A DNA stretch of 64,000 nt from Nocardiopsis sp. CNR-923 (GTDB lineage: Bacteria > Actinomycetota > Actinomycetes > Streptosporangiales > Streptosporangiaceae): contig NZ_MKKC01000076.1 of the NCBI RefSeq assembly GCF_001942255.1, forward strand, positions 159,693 through 223,692, in the 5' to 3' direction. The notes under the pieces were generated by a model. It saw only the letters and a list, made by a program, of their open reading frames with translations. It was not told where the DNA came from and did no database searches. The position numbers and the translations under genes were made by a program. Positions 30,013 through 40,800 of the stretch are shown here, one piece after another. Every line of letters begins with the position of its first letter. Position 1 is the stretch's first letter.

Positions 30013-30429
30013 ATGGCCGCCCTCGACGACGCCCCTCCCGCACCCGACCGGCTCTCCGTGCCGACCGGTCCCGTGCCGATCTCGGCGGCGGCCGAACGGG
30101 TGGGCACGACGGCCCGCATGCTGCGCTACCGCGAGGCTCTGGGCCTGCTGCCCCGCACCCAGGAACGCCCGACCGGACGCGGGCACCGCCACCGCCGCTT
30201 CACCGAGGAGGATCTGCGCACGATCACGGTCGGCCTGGAGATGGAGCGCGAGTTCGACATCCCGCCCGCCGCGCTGGCGTTCGCGCTGCGCGTGCTGGCC
30301 GAGCCGGAGGTGCTGGCGCGGGTGCGCGCGCACGGCGAGCGGTTGGGCAGGCTGACCGCCGCCCCCGCGCGGGCCATGGACTTCGAGAAGGAGAAGGCGA
30401 TGCGCCTGCTCCACCACCGTCGGCCCTGA
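30013..30429 (+). CDS. MerR-family transcriptional regulator
   Basis: A 138-residue protein with a MerR-type winged helix: PISAAAERVGTTARMLRYRE, a short GLLP turn, GHRHRRFTEEDLRTITVGLE, then a helical tail with a run of Ala/Arg. It lacks the Cys-rich metal-binding end of the metal-sensing members, so the ligand is unknown. It is divergent from ahcY with an inverted repeat between them, which suggests it may control ahcY or itself. The Arg-Tyr-Arg (MLRYRE) helix replaces the usual LRYYE. Confidence 0.85.
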   Translation: MAALDDAPPAPDRLSVPTGPVPISAAAERVGTTARMLRYREALGLLPRTQERPTGRGHRHRRFTEEDLRTITVGLEMEREFDIPPAALAFALRVLAEPEVLARVRAHGERLGRLTAAPARAMDFEKEKAMRLLHHRRP

Positions 30430-30541
30430 CCGAGGACGCCCACCCCCACCGTGGGTTGACACACGTGCGCGACCGGTCACGGCCACAGACCCTGCGCCCC
30501 AACAGGTTTTGGCGGCGAGTCCACGGGCTACGGATCCTGAC

Positions 30542-31725
30542 GTGGATACCCTTAGCAGCGGCGCGACCCTGAACCGTCTCCCGGTCCACGTGCGCGACGA
30601 GCTCACCGACGTCGACCGGCTCCATGCCATCTGGACCCGGTACCGCCACGGCCAGCCGCAGGACGCGCGCGCGGCCGCCCTGCGCGCGCTGATCCGACGC
30701 CGGGTCCGCGACTGGGGCGGTGGACCCGCCCTGGAGGAGCTGGTCGTTTCCACCTCCGAGGACGGGATGTCCGGCCAACCGCTCACCGCGGACTACGTCG
30801 AGGACCTCGCCCGCCGCTCGGCCGACCTGCCCTCCGACTGCCGCCACCGCTCCCCCGGCCCCCTGAGAACCGCCCAGGCCGACCGGCTGGCCGGGCCGCC
30901 GCCGCGCACGCGCATCCCGTCGTCCGATCCGCGCACGTGTACGCCGGGTGCGTCGAGGTGCTGCGCGACCTCGGGGCCTCCGACACGGACGGTCCCGGGG
31001 CGGGGCCCTCGGACGCCCCCGCCGACGACCCGCCGTGGGCCCTGCCGTGGATCCTCGCCTCCCTGGTGCTCCAGCGCGCCGACCACCCGCCCCTGCTCCC
31101 GGACCCGCGCTACTTCCCGCCGCCCTCCGAGGAGCGGGACCCCGCCGCACGCTTCGCCGAGCTGGTCCACCACTTCGCGCGCCTGGTCACCAGCGCACTG
31201 CGGGACGAACTGTGCTGGGCGCCCGCGCGCGTGCCGCCTCCGCGGGCGCACATCTCCCCCCTGGCGTCGGTGACGTGCCGCAGAGTCCAGGACTACGTGC
31301 GGTCGCGCCGGGCCTCCCTGGCGCTCATCCTCCAGGCCCTGGACCCGCGGGCGAGAACGGTCGTGCGCACGGGCGGGTCCGACGCCGCACCGGAGGAGAC
31401 CGCCGCCCCCGCACCGGCCTCCCGCACGGTCCTCACCCCGGGAGCCGCGCACTGGTGGACGGCGCTGGAACTGGTGGTGGGCGACGCGTCCCTGACCCTG
31501 TTCGTGGTCGTGCAGGAGGTCGGCTGCCCGACCACCGGCGTGCTCGCGGTCACCGCCGACGCGTGGCTCACCACACCGGAGGGGGCGCGCGACGCTCTGG
31601 ACATGTCCGGCGCCGAGAGCGTCACCGTGATGCCGTCGGACTGCGTGGACGACCGCTGGCCGCAGATCCGCGAACTGGTGGACGAGGCCGTCTCACGGGC
31701 GATGAACGTACTCACCCGGGTGTGA
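30542..31725 (+). CDS. Unrecognised protein, frame broken near 30894
   Basis: I do not recognise this family. The first frame has an acidic/Arg-rich N-terminal region with LPVHVRDELTDVDRLHAIWT and an ALRALIRRRVRDWGGGP helix. Restoring one C near 30894 (CTGGCCGGCGCCGCC) joins it to HVYAGCVEVLRDLGAS. The middle is rich in Pro and Asp, then comes VTCRRVQDYVRSRRASLALI, and the C-terminal domain has alternating hydrophobic residues (LFVVVQEVGCPTTGVLAVTA). Repaired length about 395 residues, no signal peptide or membrane helix. The GTG at 30542 is a weak choice of start (TTG at 30509 is also open). It stands between merR and the kinase gene and is convergent with the latter. Confidence 0.6.
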
Positions 31726-31954
31726 GCGCCCTCCCCCGGAAGTCAGGGGCGTGCTCATCGCCTCTCCCGCGCCGGGACCCGCGGGCACTCCTGGCTCGGG
31801 CCGCTCGAACGCCCAGGGGACATAAGGGTCCCACGCCCGTGGCCCGACGACAGCGGAACCCAGGGTGTCGTCCGGACCGCCGTCAGGAGGCCGCGGTCGG
31901 CGCGCCGCCCCGGCGGGACGAGCGGGGGACGGCCGCCGGACGGCCCGCCGCCGG

Positions 31955-33283
31955 TCAGCTCACGGCGAGCAGCACCAGGAACAGGATGAGGATGACGATG
32001 GTCATCAGCACGGCCGGGATCACCCAGCTCTGCTGGAGCACCGAGTTCTGCTCCACCGGGCGGGGCATCGGCCGCCCCGCCGCGGGACGCGCGTAGGTCT
32101 GGTTCGGGTTGGCGCCGGTGGCCATCTGGTTGGCCCCGGGCGGCCCGGCGGGCGGCATCGGCCGCCGCTGGGGTTGCGGGTAGCCCCCCGGTATGCCGGG
32201 GTGGGGGTTCACGGCGCCGGGGTGCGCGCCGTAGGCCGGACCCGGCCCCGTGCCCATCGGCTGGCCCATGGGGCGCGGGTTGGACGTGCCCGGGTTCTGA
32301 CCCGCGCGCGGATCGGACACGTGCGGCGGGTAGCCTCCGAAACCCTGTTGGGGACCGGTGCGCGGCGGCGCGTGGTGCCCCATCGGCGGAACCTGTCCGC
32401 CGGTGAACGCGCCCCCGGCCTGGGCGATCCGCTCGCCCCGCTGGAACGCGTCGTCGGTGGAACCGTTGTCCTCGGCCCCCTCGTGGCCCAGCAGACGCAT
32501 GAGCAGGGCCTGCGCGCTGGGCCGGTTGTCGGGGTTCTTGTCCAGGCAGGACTCGACGACCGGCCGCAGCACCTCGTCCACCCCGTCCAGCTCGGGCGGT
32601 GCGCTGATCACCCGGTGCACCACCGCCGGGACGGTGTCGGACCCGAACGGGGCGTGGCCGGTGGAGGCGAACGCGATCACGCAGCCCCAGGCGAATATGT
32701 CGCACTTGTCGGTGACCCCGCGCCCCTCGATCTGCTCGGGCGCCATGTAGGACGGCGTCCCGACGATCGAGTTGGTCATGGTGGCCGTCCCGTCGTCCAT
32801 GCGAGCGATGCCGAAGTCGATCACCCGGGGCCCGTCCGGACCCAGCAGGACGTTTCCTGGCTTGAAGTCACGGTGGACGATGCCCGCACGGTGGATCGCG
32901 ACCAGGGCCGTGGCCGTGGACACGGCGAGGCGCTGGAGCTTGGGCCCCCGCAGGGGGGCGCCCTTGGCAACGGTGTTCTGGAGATCGCTGCCCGGCACGA
33001 ACTCGCTGACCACGTAGGGCGGGTCCTCGTCGAGTTGGGCGTCCAGGATCGCGGCCGTGCAGAAGGACGCGACCTTCTGCGCCGCCCGGACCTCCTTGGC
33101 GAACCGCCGGCGCAGGTCGCCGTCGCCCGCCCACTGGTCGTTGAGGACCTTGACCGCGACCTGGTCGCCCTCGGCGTCCTCCGCGAGGTAGACCACGCCC
33201 TGCCCGCCCTTGCCCAGGCGGCCGGTCACCCGGTACGCGCCGAACGCTGGGGGGTCGCTCGGCTGTAGCGGTTGACCGGGCAT
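31955..33283 (-). CDS. Tail-anchored Ser/Thr protein kinase
   Basis: A 442-residue Hanks-type kinase. The N-terminal kinase domain (about 15-270) has the Gly loop GRLGKGGQGVVYLA, the catalytic Lys45 in QVAVKVL, the catalytic loop HRDFKPGNVLL, the DFG motif in VIDFGIARM, and GTPSYMAPEQIEG. A long Pro/Gly/Gln-rich linker (about 285-415) follows. A single C-terminal hydrophobic helix (WVIPAVLMTIVILILFLVLL) ends almost at the stop. The protein thus has no extracellular sensor (PASTA or propeller), unlike most actinobacterial receptor kinases. The ATG at 33283 follows GGAGGACAC. Substrates unknown. Confidence 0.93.
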   Translation of the reverse strand: MPGQPLQPSDPPAFGAYRVTGRLGKGGQGVVYLAEDAEGDQVAVKVLNDQWAGDGDLRRRFAKEVRAAQKVASFCTAAILDAQLDEDPPYVVSEFVPGSDLQNTVAKGAPLRGPKLQRLAVSTATALVAIHRAGIVHRDFKPGNVLLGPDGPRVIDFGIARMDDGTATMTNSIVGTPSYMAPEQIEGRGVTDKCDIFAWGCVIAFASTGHAPFGSDTVPAVVHRVISAPPELDGVDEVLRPVVESCLDKNPDNRPSAQALLMRLLGHEGAEDNGSTDDAFQRGERIAQAGGAFTGGQVPPMGHHAPPRTGPQQGFGGYPPHVSDPRAGQNPGTSNPRPMGQPMGTGPGPAYGAHPGAVNPHPGIPGGYPQPQRRPMPPAGPPGANQMATGANPNQTYARPAAGRPMPRPVEQNSVLQQSWVIPAVLMTIVILILFLVLLAVS

Positions 33284-33437
33284 CAGTGTCCTCCAGGGCT
33301 TTCGTGCGGGGCGCGCAGAATCAGGGTATGGGGTCTGGCGAACACCGCGTCGTGGACGGGCACGTCGACGGGCCGCGGCTCACACCCCGTCCTCAGTCGT
33401 TTCGACTGCTGAAACGGCCAGAACGTTCCGTCCCGAC

Positions 33438-33614
33438 TCAACCGATTTTTCGCGCCTCGTCGACGAGCAGCACCGGGATGCCGTCCCGGATGGGATAGGC
33501 CAGGCCGCTCTCGTCGCAGACCAGTTCGTCGGTCTCGGGGTCGTGGCGCAGCGGCGCCTGGCTCTGCGGGCAGGCCAGGATGTCCAGCAGCCACCCGTCG
33601 ATCTTCGTGCTCAT
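33438..33614 (-). CDS. Trm112-family zinc-ribbon-like protein (UPF0434)
   Basis: A 58-residue protein with WLLDILACPQSQAPLRHD and SGLAYPIRDGIPVLLVDEAR, the pattern of the Trm112/UPF0434 family, which often acts as a small activating partner of methyltransferases. Only one of the usual four zinc Cys pairs is partly kept (ACPQ near 15 and VCDE near 33), as in other bacterial members. ATG at 33614 with GAGGAA upstream. It lies downstream of manB, with the same order as in Streptomyces. Confidence 0.88.
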   Translation of the reverse strand: MSTKIDGWLLDILACPQSQAPLRHDPETDELVCDESGLAYPIRDGIPVLLVDEARKIG

Positions 33615-33717
33615 GTTCTCGTTCCTCGTGATGTCGTGTGCCCGTGGCGCGACCACGCCGTGGCACGTCCGCGCCGTGCGGATCCCCTGGCCCGGCGCGG
33701 AACCTCCCGTCGCCAGG

Positions 33718-35153
33718 TCAGGCCCGGACGATGGCCAGGACTTCGTCGCGCACCTTGGCCACGGTTCCCTCGTCGGACGCCTCGACGTTGAGCCGCACGA
33801 GCGGCTCGGTGTTGGAGGCGCGCAGGTTGAACCAGGATCCGTCCGGCAACTGGACGGTCAGGCCGTCGAGTTCGTCGACGGTGACGCCGTCCCTGCCGGC
33901 GAAGGCCGCGCGGACCCGTGCCATCTGGGAGGGTGCGTCGGCCACCGTGGAGTTGACCTCCCCGGACGACGCGTAGCGCGAGTACTCCTCGGCGATCCGG
34001 GAGAGCGGACGGTCGTCCGAGCCCAGGACCCGCAGGACGTGCATCGCCGCGAGCATACCCGTGTCGGCCCGCCAGAAGTCCCGGAAGTAGTAGTGGGCGG
34101 AGTGCTCCCCGCCGAAGATCGCGCCGGTCTCGGCCATGGTGGCCTTGATGAAGGAGTGACCGACCCGGGTGCGGACGGGGACGCGCCCCGTTCCCGCACG
34201 ATCTCGGGGACGGCGTTGGAGGTGATGAGGTTGTGGATGATCGTCGCGCCTGGCTCCCGGGCGAGTTCCTGGGCGGCGACCAGTGCGGTGATGGCGGACG
34301 GGGGGACGGGCTCGCCGCGCTCGTCGACGACGAAGCACCGGTCGGCGTCACCGTCGAAGGCCAGCCCGATGTCCGCGCCGACCTCGCGGACCTTCGCCCG
34401 GAGGTCGACCAGGTTGGCCTCGTCCAGCGGATTGGCCGGGTGGTTGGGGAAGGTGCCGTCCAGCTCGAAGTACAGGGGGATGATCTCCAACGGCAAACCC
34501 TGCTCCAGGACGGCCGGGACCGTGTACCCGCCCATCCCGTTGCCCGCGTCGACGGCCACCCTCAGCGGACGGATCCCCGACAGGTCCACCAGGTCGCGCA
34601 GGTAGGCGGCGTAGCCCGGCAGCAGCTCCCGCTCGGTGACGGTACCCGCGGGTCCGTCGTGCTCGCGGCCCACGCGTCGCCCGCCATCGCCCGTCGAGGG
34701 CGCTCCGCGCCGGGACGGGCTACCACCCTCAACGGAGGCCTTCGGCCCGGTCATGCTCTCCTCGGCCAGGCGTCTGATCTCGTCCAGGCCGGTCTCACCA
34801 CTGATGGGGGCCGCTCCGGCCCGGCACATCTTGATGCCGTTGTACTCGGCGGGGTTGTGGCTGGCGGTGAACATGGCACCGGGCAGGTCAAGGTGGCCCG
34901 AACCGTAGTAGAGGAGGTCGGTGGAGCCGAGTCCGGCGAACACGACGTCGAGGCCCTGGGAGGTGACGCCGTCGGCGAAGGCCGTCGCGAGTTCGGGTGA
35001 GGAGGGGCGCATGTCGTGCGCGACCACGACCGCCGACCCGCCGACCACGCGGGCGAAGGCCGTACCGATCGCGCGGGCGACGTCGGCGTCGAAGGTGTCC
35101 GGGATCACACCGCGCACGTCGTATGCCTTGAAGATGCTTCCGAGGTCAGCCAC
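33718..35153 (-). CDS. manB: Phosphomannomutase/phosphoglucomutase, frame broken near 34183
   Basis: Interconverts mannose-6-P and mannose-1-P (and usually glucose phosphates), supplying GDP-mannose for surface glycans. The first frame has the phospho-Ser98 site MFTASHNPAEYNGIKM and the metal loop AFDGDADRCFVVDERG. The second has GEHSAHYYFRDFWRADTG (sugar specificity) and RASNTEPLVRLNVEAS (phosphate binding). One base restored near 34183 (CGGGGCGCCGTCCCC) gives about 478 residues. Residues about 139-171 are a low-complexity Ser/Gly/Arg insertion, absent from most family members. ATG at 35153. Confidence 0.93.
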
Positions 35154-35320
35154 GTCTTCTCCGGCCAGTCGGTCCTGCTCCTGGGTTCTGCGGCGCGGGG
35201 TCCGCGCCGTACCAACGTAGCAAGCGGCAGAGGACCTCCGGCGGCGCCCGGGGTGGAGGCGCCCCAGACGGAGGGTGACGGCGATCGGCCCCGGCTCCGT
35301 GCGGCGCCTCCGCTTCGGCG

Positions 35321-35716
35321 TCAGCCCCGGGGCCGGGAATCCTGGTCTCCCCGACCGGGGTCGGAACGGACCACGCGCAGGTGGCCGCGGCGCAGGGTCT
35401 CGGTCCCCTCGCCGACAGCGTCGGGAGGAACCGCGCGCGACGGCGGACGCGCCGCCTCACGCACCGCGTCGGCGAGCGCCTCCAGGTCGTCGCTGCCGGG
35501 CCCGCCGCCCGACGTCTCGACCGGAAGCCGCACGACATCCCAGCCGCGCGGGGCCGTCAGCCGGTCCGCGTGGACGGCGCACAGGTCGTAGCAGTGCGGT
35601 TCCACGTAGGCGGCGAGCGGCCCCAGGACGGCGGTGGAGTCGGCGTACACGTACGTGAGCGTGAAGACGGCGGGCTGCCTGCACGCGGTACGGGAGCAGC
35701 GTCGAACATGGCTCAC
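35321..35716 (-). CDS. DUF3499 protein
   Basis: A 131-residue protein with a Cys-rich N-terminus (RRCSRTACRQPAVFTLTYVY, then EPHCYDLCAVHADRLT), four Cys plus His placed like a zinc ribbon, and a disordered acidic tail. It matches the actinobacterial DUF3499 family found between manB and the zincin gene. The GTG at 35716 begins right at the family start; no ribosome site is seen, so it may be leaderless. Function unknown. Confidence 0.85.
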   Translation of the reverse strand: MSHVRRCSRTACRQPAVFTLTYVYADSTAVLGPLAAYVEPHCYDLCAVHADRLTAPRGWDVVRLPVETSGGGPGSDDLEALADAVREAARPPSRAVPPDAVGEGTETLRRGHLRVVRSDPGRGDQDSRPRG

Positions 35717-35838
35717 AGCGTTTGACTGTATGCCTTTACCGGAGGACACGCCAGCATCGTCCCACGACCGTCGCCGCAGCGGGTCTCGCGCGCCCGGGTT
35801 CAGGTCGATCGGGACTACGCGCGGGGCGAATGATGGCT

Positions 35839-35844
35839 TAGTCT
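35839..35844 (+). promoter_or_regulatory. Candidate -10 of the metallopeptidase gene (leaderless)
   Basis: TAGTCT lies six bases before the GTG at 35851, with no ribosome site in front of that codon. The spacing fits transcription beginning at the start codon. The -35 is unclear. Confidence 0.4.
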
Positions 35845-35850
35845 CGAAGT

Positions 35851-36285
35851 GTGCGACGAGTGCGCCTTTCCAGTGGCCAACCAGACCGAGTGCGGCGCCG
35901 GGACCGCCGCGGCCGAGGTGTCCGCGGTCCTCTCGTGCCCGCCGACCTGCCGGTTTTCCGTAGCCGAGCGCAGGCGTTCGACGACCTCGTGTTGGACGCC
36001 GTCGAACGGTTGGAGCGTCTGTGGGCGCGCGAACTGGCGAACGTGGACTTCCTCGTCGAGGACGTCCCCCCGATCCCGCCCCACGGCCCCCTGACGGAGT
36101 CGATCCCGTTCTCCCGTCTGGAGACCGACCCCGACGGCAAGGCCCGCATCGTGGTCTACCGGCGTCCCGTGGAGATCCGGACCAAGGATCCCGAGGAGAC
36201 GGCGCTGCTGGTCCACGAGGCGGTCGTCGAGGAGGTCGCCAACCTGCTGGGCGTGGAGCCGGAGTCCGTCGATCCCGAGGCGTGA
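35851..36285 (+). CDS. Zincin-like metallopeptidase-family protein with degenerate motif
   Basis: A 144-residue protein of the actinobacterial PF06262-type family: an Arg-rich N-terminus (RRRDRRGRGVRGPLVP), FDDLVLDAVERLERLWAREL, DFLVEDVPP, RIVVYRRPVEIRTK, then LLVHEAVVEEVANLLGVEP. The expected HExxH zinc site is replaced by HEAVVEE, lacking the second His, as in several actinobacterial members, so peptidase activity is doubtful. The GTG at 35851 is chosen because a -10 ends six bases before it. GTGs at 35860 and 35890 are also possible and nearer to the usual N-terminus of the family. Confidence 0.8.
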   Translation: MRRVRLSSGQPDRVRRRDRRGRGVRGPLVPADLPVFRSRAQAFDDLVLDAVERLERLWARELANVDFLVEDVPPIPPHGPLTESIPFSRLETDPDGKARIVVYRRPVEIRTKDPEETALLVHEAVVEEVANLLGVEPESVDPEA

Positions 36286-36402
36286 GGGGCCTCCGTCCGG
36301 ACGGTCGGGCGCGCCGGGGCACCCGGGGCCAGACCGCGTCGCCGGTGTCCTTCGCGGGCGGCGGGCAGGCCCGGTGAGTGCGTGCCCCGAGGCGGACACG
36401 TC

Positions 36403-37853
36403 TCAGGGGACGATCCCGAGCATCGACCCCCGCGCGCCGGCAGCCGTACTTCCACGGGCGCCGGGGGCAACGGGAGCACGCTCCATCCGTTCCGCGTGCT
36501 GAGGATCCGTGCGGCGTGCACCGGACCGGAGTCCTCCAGCAGCTCCAGTCGGAACGAGTTCCCCTCCTCCGACGGCAGGTTCCAGTCCTGCCCGACCACG
36601 CGCGTGGTCCCGGCGGGCAGGTCGACGTGGGCGGCGTCGCCCTGGGTCCCGTCCGCGCCGATCGGCGTCACCACCACCTGGGCGTCGCCGTCGAGGGCGC
36701 TCATCACCACCTCCACGTCAATGTCGGCGGGAACGAACGGCAGGACGGCGCTGGTGTCCAGGGGGCTGGCGAGCGGCTCCGCGGCGGCGGGGTAGGCGGT
36801 GTCGGAGTCCGCAGCGAGGACGCCCGCGACCACGGGCGCGTCGGCCTCCACGACGACCGTGCCCGCCCGACCCGCCAGGGCCGGGGTCAGGGTGACCCAT
36901 CCGGAGGCGGACGGTGGCACGTCGAGGACCAGTTCCTCCTCGGGATCGTCCTCGGCGGGCAGCACCCGCACCCGGACCTCGGTGTACTCGTCTCCGGGAA
37001 CGGTGACGAACAGCCGCCGCGCGCCCTCGCCGGCGGGCACGCCGGGGATGACGTGCCGTGCGTCGGGGACACGCGTGGGCGGTACCCACCCCGTGGCGCC
37101 GCCCGCGTGCTCGGCGAGCAGCGCGGCGGCCACCCGGCCGGTGCTGGTGCGGACGTGGACGCCGAGGGCGGCTGACTGCTGGATCAGCTCGGTCAGGTCG
37201 AGCTCGGTCGACCGCCCGGCGGGCACCGAGATTCCGCGGCTGTCGGCGGAGAAGGACAGTCCGCCCGCGGTGTACACGTCCACGCTCACCGTCGCCGCGG
37301 TCTGGGCGGGATTGGTGAGGTGCACGGTGAGCGTCTCGGTCCCGACCCAGTCCTCCGCGGTCTGCCCCGCGTCCATCGGGTGCGGGTTCCGCTCACCGCT
37401 CGCGCCCTGCTCGCTGCCGCCGGGGAGGGCGAACCAGGTGCTGGTCGAGGGGGCCGCGCAGCGTACCTCGGTCACGCCGTCGTCCGTCACGGTGGTCTGC
37501 GCCGAGTCGAGCCCGGAGGCCAGGCTGCCCTCGGCGCGCAGGACGGCGGGGTCGTCCGAACCTCCGGTCTCGGCCAACCAGACACTGCCGGGCTCGGTGA
37601 TCTCGTCCCCGACGTCGGCCGACAGCCCGCCGACGTCGTCGCGGCCGACCCGCGGCGCGTAGGCGGCCAGGACGCCGTCCGACCCGTCGTACGGGGCCGG
37701 GCACACCCGAACCGCGCGGTCGGGCCGGACCGTGCCCGGATCGGTGGCGCCCAGGGGTTCCGTCGCGGGGACGAGGGCGGCGCCGAACAGCGCCGTCAGC
37801 GCCACCGCCACGAGGCCGAACAGCGCGAACCGGTTCCGCACGATGAGCCGCAT
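36403..37853 (-). CDS. DUF5719 exported/membrane protein, frame probably broken near 36435
   Basis: A protein with one N-terminal membrane helix (FALFGLVAVALTALFGAAL) and a large extracellular beta-rich domain with repeated TLTVHLTNPAQTAATVSVDV-like strands, matching DUF5719 proteins next to the large GT2 gene in actinomycetes. As read, the frame overruns by about 250 bases across the convergent zincin gene to 36156, with poor protein character. Restoring one G near 36435 (GCGGCGCCGGCAG on the plus strand) gives the ending RLPAPRGSMLGIVP and a stop at 36403, about 483 residues. The ATG at 37853 is preferred to 37856 because of the spacing from GGGGG. Confidence 0.8.
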
Positions 37854-40800
37854 CATTCCCCCTTGGCCGTGGTCGTGCCCCGGACCGCCCGCCGCCGCCC
37901 GCCCCTGCGGGAGCGGCGGCCGGTCCACCGCGGTCGGCGGGGTCGGGGTGTCGGCGTCGCCTCGATCAGGCGGGTCTCCTCCTCGGTCCGCGCCCCGGGA
38001 ACGGCGAGGACGGCGACCGCCAGGAACGCCACTCCCTGGGTGGCCAGCCAGGCGGTGTGGACGGGGTCGACGTGGCGGACGTCCAGCGCGCCGCCCCGCG
38101 CCGGCAGCTCCCACGCCTGGACTCCGGTCTCCGTGTCGACGGGGGTCAGCGCGGCCCCGTCGAGTGTCGCGCGCCACCCGTCGTCGGCGGGTTCGGCCAG
38201 GAACAGCAGCCGTCCGGCCTCCCCGTCTGGCAGGTCGTCGCCGACCGCGAGGACCTCAGCCTCGATCTCGTCGGCCCCGGTGACGGCCCCCTCGACCACG
38301 CGCAGCGCTCCGGTGGACTCGCCCACGCGCCAGAGCCCGTAACGGTCGGACAGCGACATCCGCAGCAGTCCGGGTGTGCCGTCCAGGGTCGTGAGCATCG
38401 AGGTGTCGTGCGCGCCGTCGACCTCCGGGCGCGGGTAGAGCACGTACTGCACGCCGAAGTCGGCGAGGGTGTGCAGGTGCTCTCCGCCCTGACCGGCGAC
38501 CAACTCGGCGACCGCGCGGTCCATGACCTCCCTGGTCGGAGCGGTCGGCAGGACGCCCTCGTCCCCGAGCCGGGGTTGCTCGCCGCGCAGGACGGCGTAG
38601 TCGACGCCGCCTTCGCCCGGGGTGACGACCAGCGTGCGGGGCCGGGTGCCGCCCCCGTCGATGACCGCCAGCGCGCGGGACACCGCCATGTCGGCCCGGC
38701 CGGTGAGCGGCCCGTCCACGCCCCCCGCCACCCACACGGCCGCGGCGGACAGGGGTGTGACCAGCGCGAGGGCGGACACGGCGACCGCGAACACCCGGCG
38801 GAGCCCGCCGAGGCGCAGCATGGGGCCGAGCGACCGCGCGCCGGTGGCGGCGGAGAGCAGCACGGCGGTGGCGGCGAAGGACAGGGCCGTGCCGGGCCAG
38901 ATCTGGATCGGGGGCCCGCCGGGGTAGGGTTCGACGACCAGGCGACTGGTCACGACGGCGACGAGCAGCCCGACCAGGGCGAGGGTCCACCCCGCCGCGA
39001 CGATCTTCCGGTCGCGCAGGAGCAGGAGCGAGCACAGCGCGGCGGCCGCGAACCCGGCCGTGACCCAGGCCGGAGGGGTCCCCGGGCCGCCGGGGGACAG
39101 CAGGAGCAGCTGGGCGGCGGTGGCGCCGGTCGTCGGCGGGCGCAGGCCGGCCTCCAGCAGCCACAGCGTGGGGTGACGCAGGAGTTCGAGCGACCACGGC
39201 AGCAGCAGGACGATGGGAACGGTCAGGCTCAGCGCGACGCTCACGTACAGCCGCCGCCCCAGGTGCCCGAACGCCGCAGCGACCAGCATTCCCGTGAAGA
39301 GGGCGAGCGCCCACACAAGGGGGACGAACGCGGTGGCCGCCGCAAGGACCAGGCCGAGCCCCCACGCCGCGCGGCGGGACCGTCGGGGCGGCAGCGTGAC
39401 GAGACGGACCAGGAGCAGCCCCATGACGGGCATGAGGACGTGGACGAGGGCCGTCCCCAGCCGTCCCTGGGCGACCGCGCCGGTGGCCACCGGCAGCAGG
39501 GCGTAGACGGCGGCCGTCCACAGGCGGACCGGACGGGGACCGACCACCTCGCGGGCGAGCAGGAAGGCGGTCAGCCCGGACAGCGGCACGCAGCCGAGGA
39601 GGACGACGCAGACGGCGATCCACGGCTGGCCCAGAGTGAGCGTGGAAGCCAGCGCCAGGAAGCCGACGTAGGGTGCGACGGGCGCGTTCGACCCCAGCCC
39701 GGTTTCGGGCCACGCGGCCAGGTAGAGCGACCACAGGTCGGCCGCCGAGCCCGTGACCGGGAGCAGTGCCCCGCCCGCGAGGAGGTCGCCGAACAGCAGG
39801 GAGCGCTCGGCGACGACGGCGACGACGGTCAGGCCCAGGACGAGCAGGACGCCGGGGCGGAGGACGACCCGGCGCAGGAAGCTGGTCTGGTCGGCGAGCG
39901 CGGCGGCCTCGTCGTCGGGGCTGGGCGCGACGGTGACCGCCTGGTGGCGGCCGGGGGTGTTGAGCACGGGCTCGCCGCTCAGGATGCCGGTGAGGGTGTC
40001 GGCGAACTGGCGCAGGGCCACGCCCCGGGCGAGGAACGGGCGGATCGCGCTGTAGGTGCGGCGCCGGTCGCGACGCCGCCGGAACCTGGCCCGGGCCAGG
40101 CGGAGCGGTCTCAGGTACACGAGCGTGATGGCCGCGGCCTCGTCCAGGGCGTTGCCTGGCTGCTTGATGAGCAGGTACGTCAGCACGCGCAGCAGCGAGG
40201 CGACGGAGTTGCGCACGAGCGCGGCCACCATGCCGCCCGCGGGCAGGTTCGCCAGGAGGACGAACACGGCGTGCCTGCGGTCGATCCGGCGCGGGTGGTT
40301 GCGCGTCGCGGTGATGCGGCGGCGTCGGCGGGCCGAGGCCTCGGCGTGGTAGGCGACCGCGTCCGTGACCAGGACCGCGCGGAGCCCGGCGCCGCCCACA
40401 CGCCAGCAGAAGTCGATGTCGTCGCGGAAGAGGGGGAGCGCGGGGTCGAATCCGCCGAGCCGGTCCCACACGTCGCGGCGCACGAGCATGCCCGCGCTGG
40501 AGACGGCGAGGACCTGGCGGGTGCCGTCGTGCTGTCCGTGGTCGAACTCGCGCTGTTCGAGGCCGGTCTCACGGCGTCCCGCCCCGTCGATGGTGACGCC
40601 CGCCTCGACGAGGCGTCGGCGGTCGAACCAGTCGCGGAGCTTGGGTCCGAGCACGGCGGCACGGGGGTCCTGGTCGGCGGCGGCGAGCAGGCGTTCGAGG
40701 GCGTCGCGCTCGGGGGTGAGGTCGTCGTGGATCAGCCAGATCCACTCCGTGCCTCCCGCGTGGCGGGGAACGGGGGCGGTGGAGCGGGGGAGTCCGAGCG

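Noticed and set aside
36156..36402. C-terminal extension of the DUF5719 protein to 36156
   Set aside because: The extension overlaps the convergent zincin gene and has shadow-frame composition; a one-base loss near 36435 explains it better.
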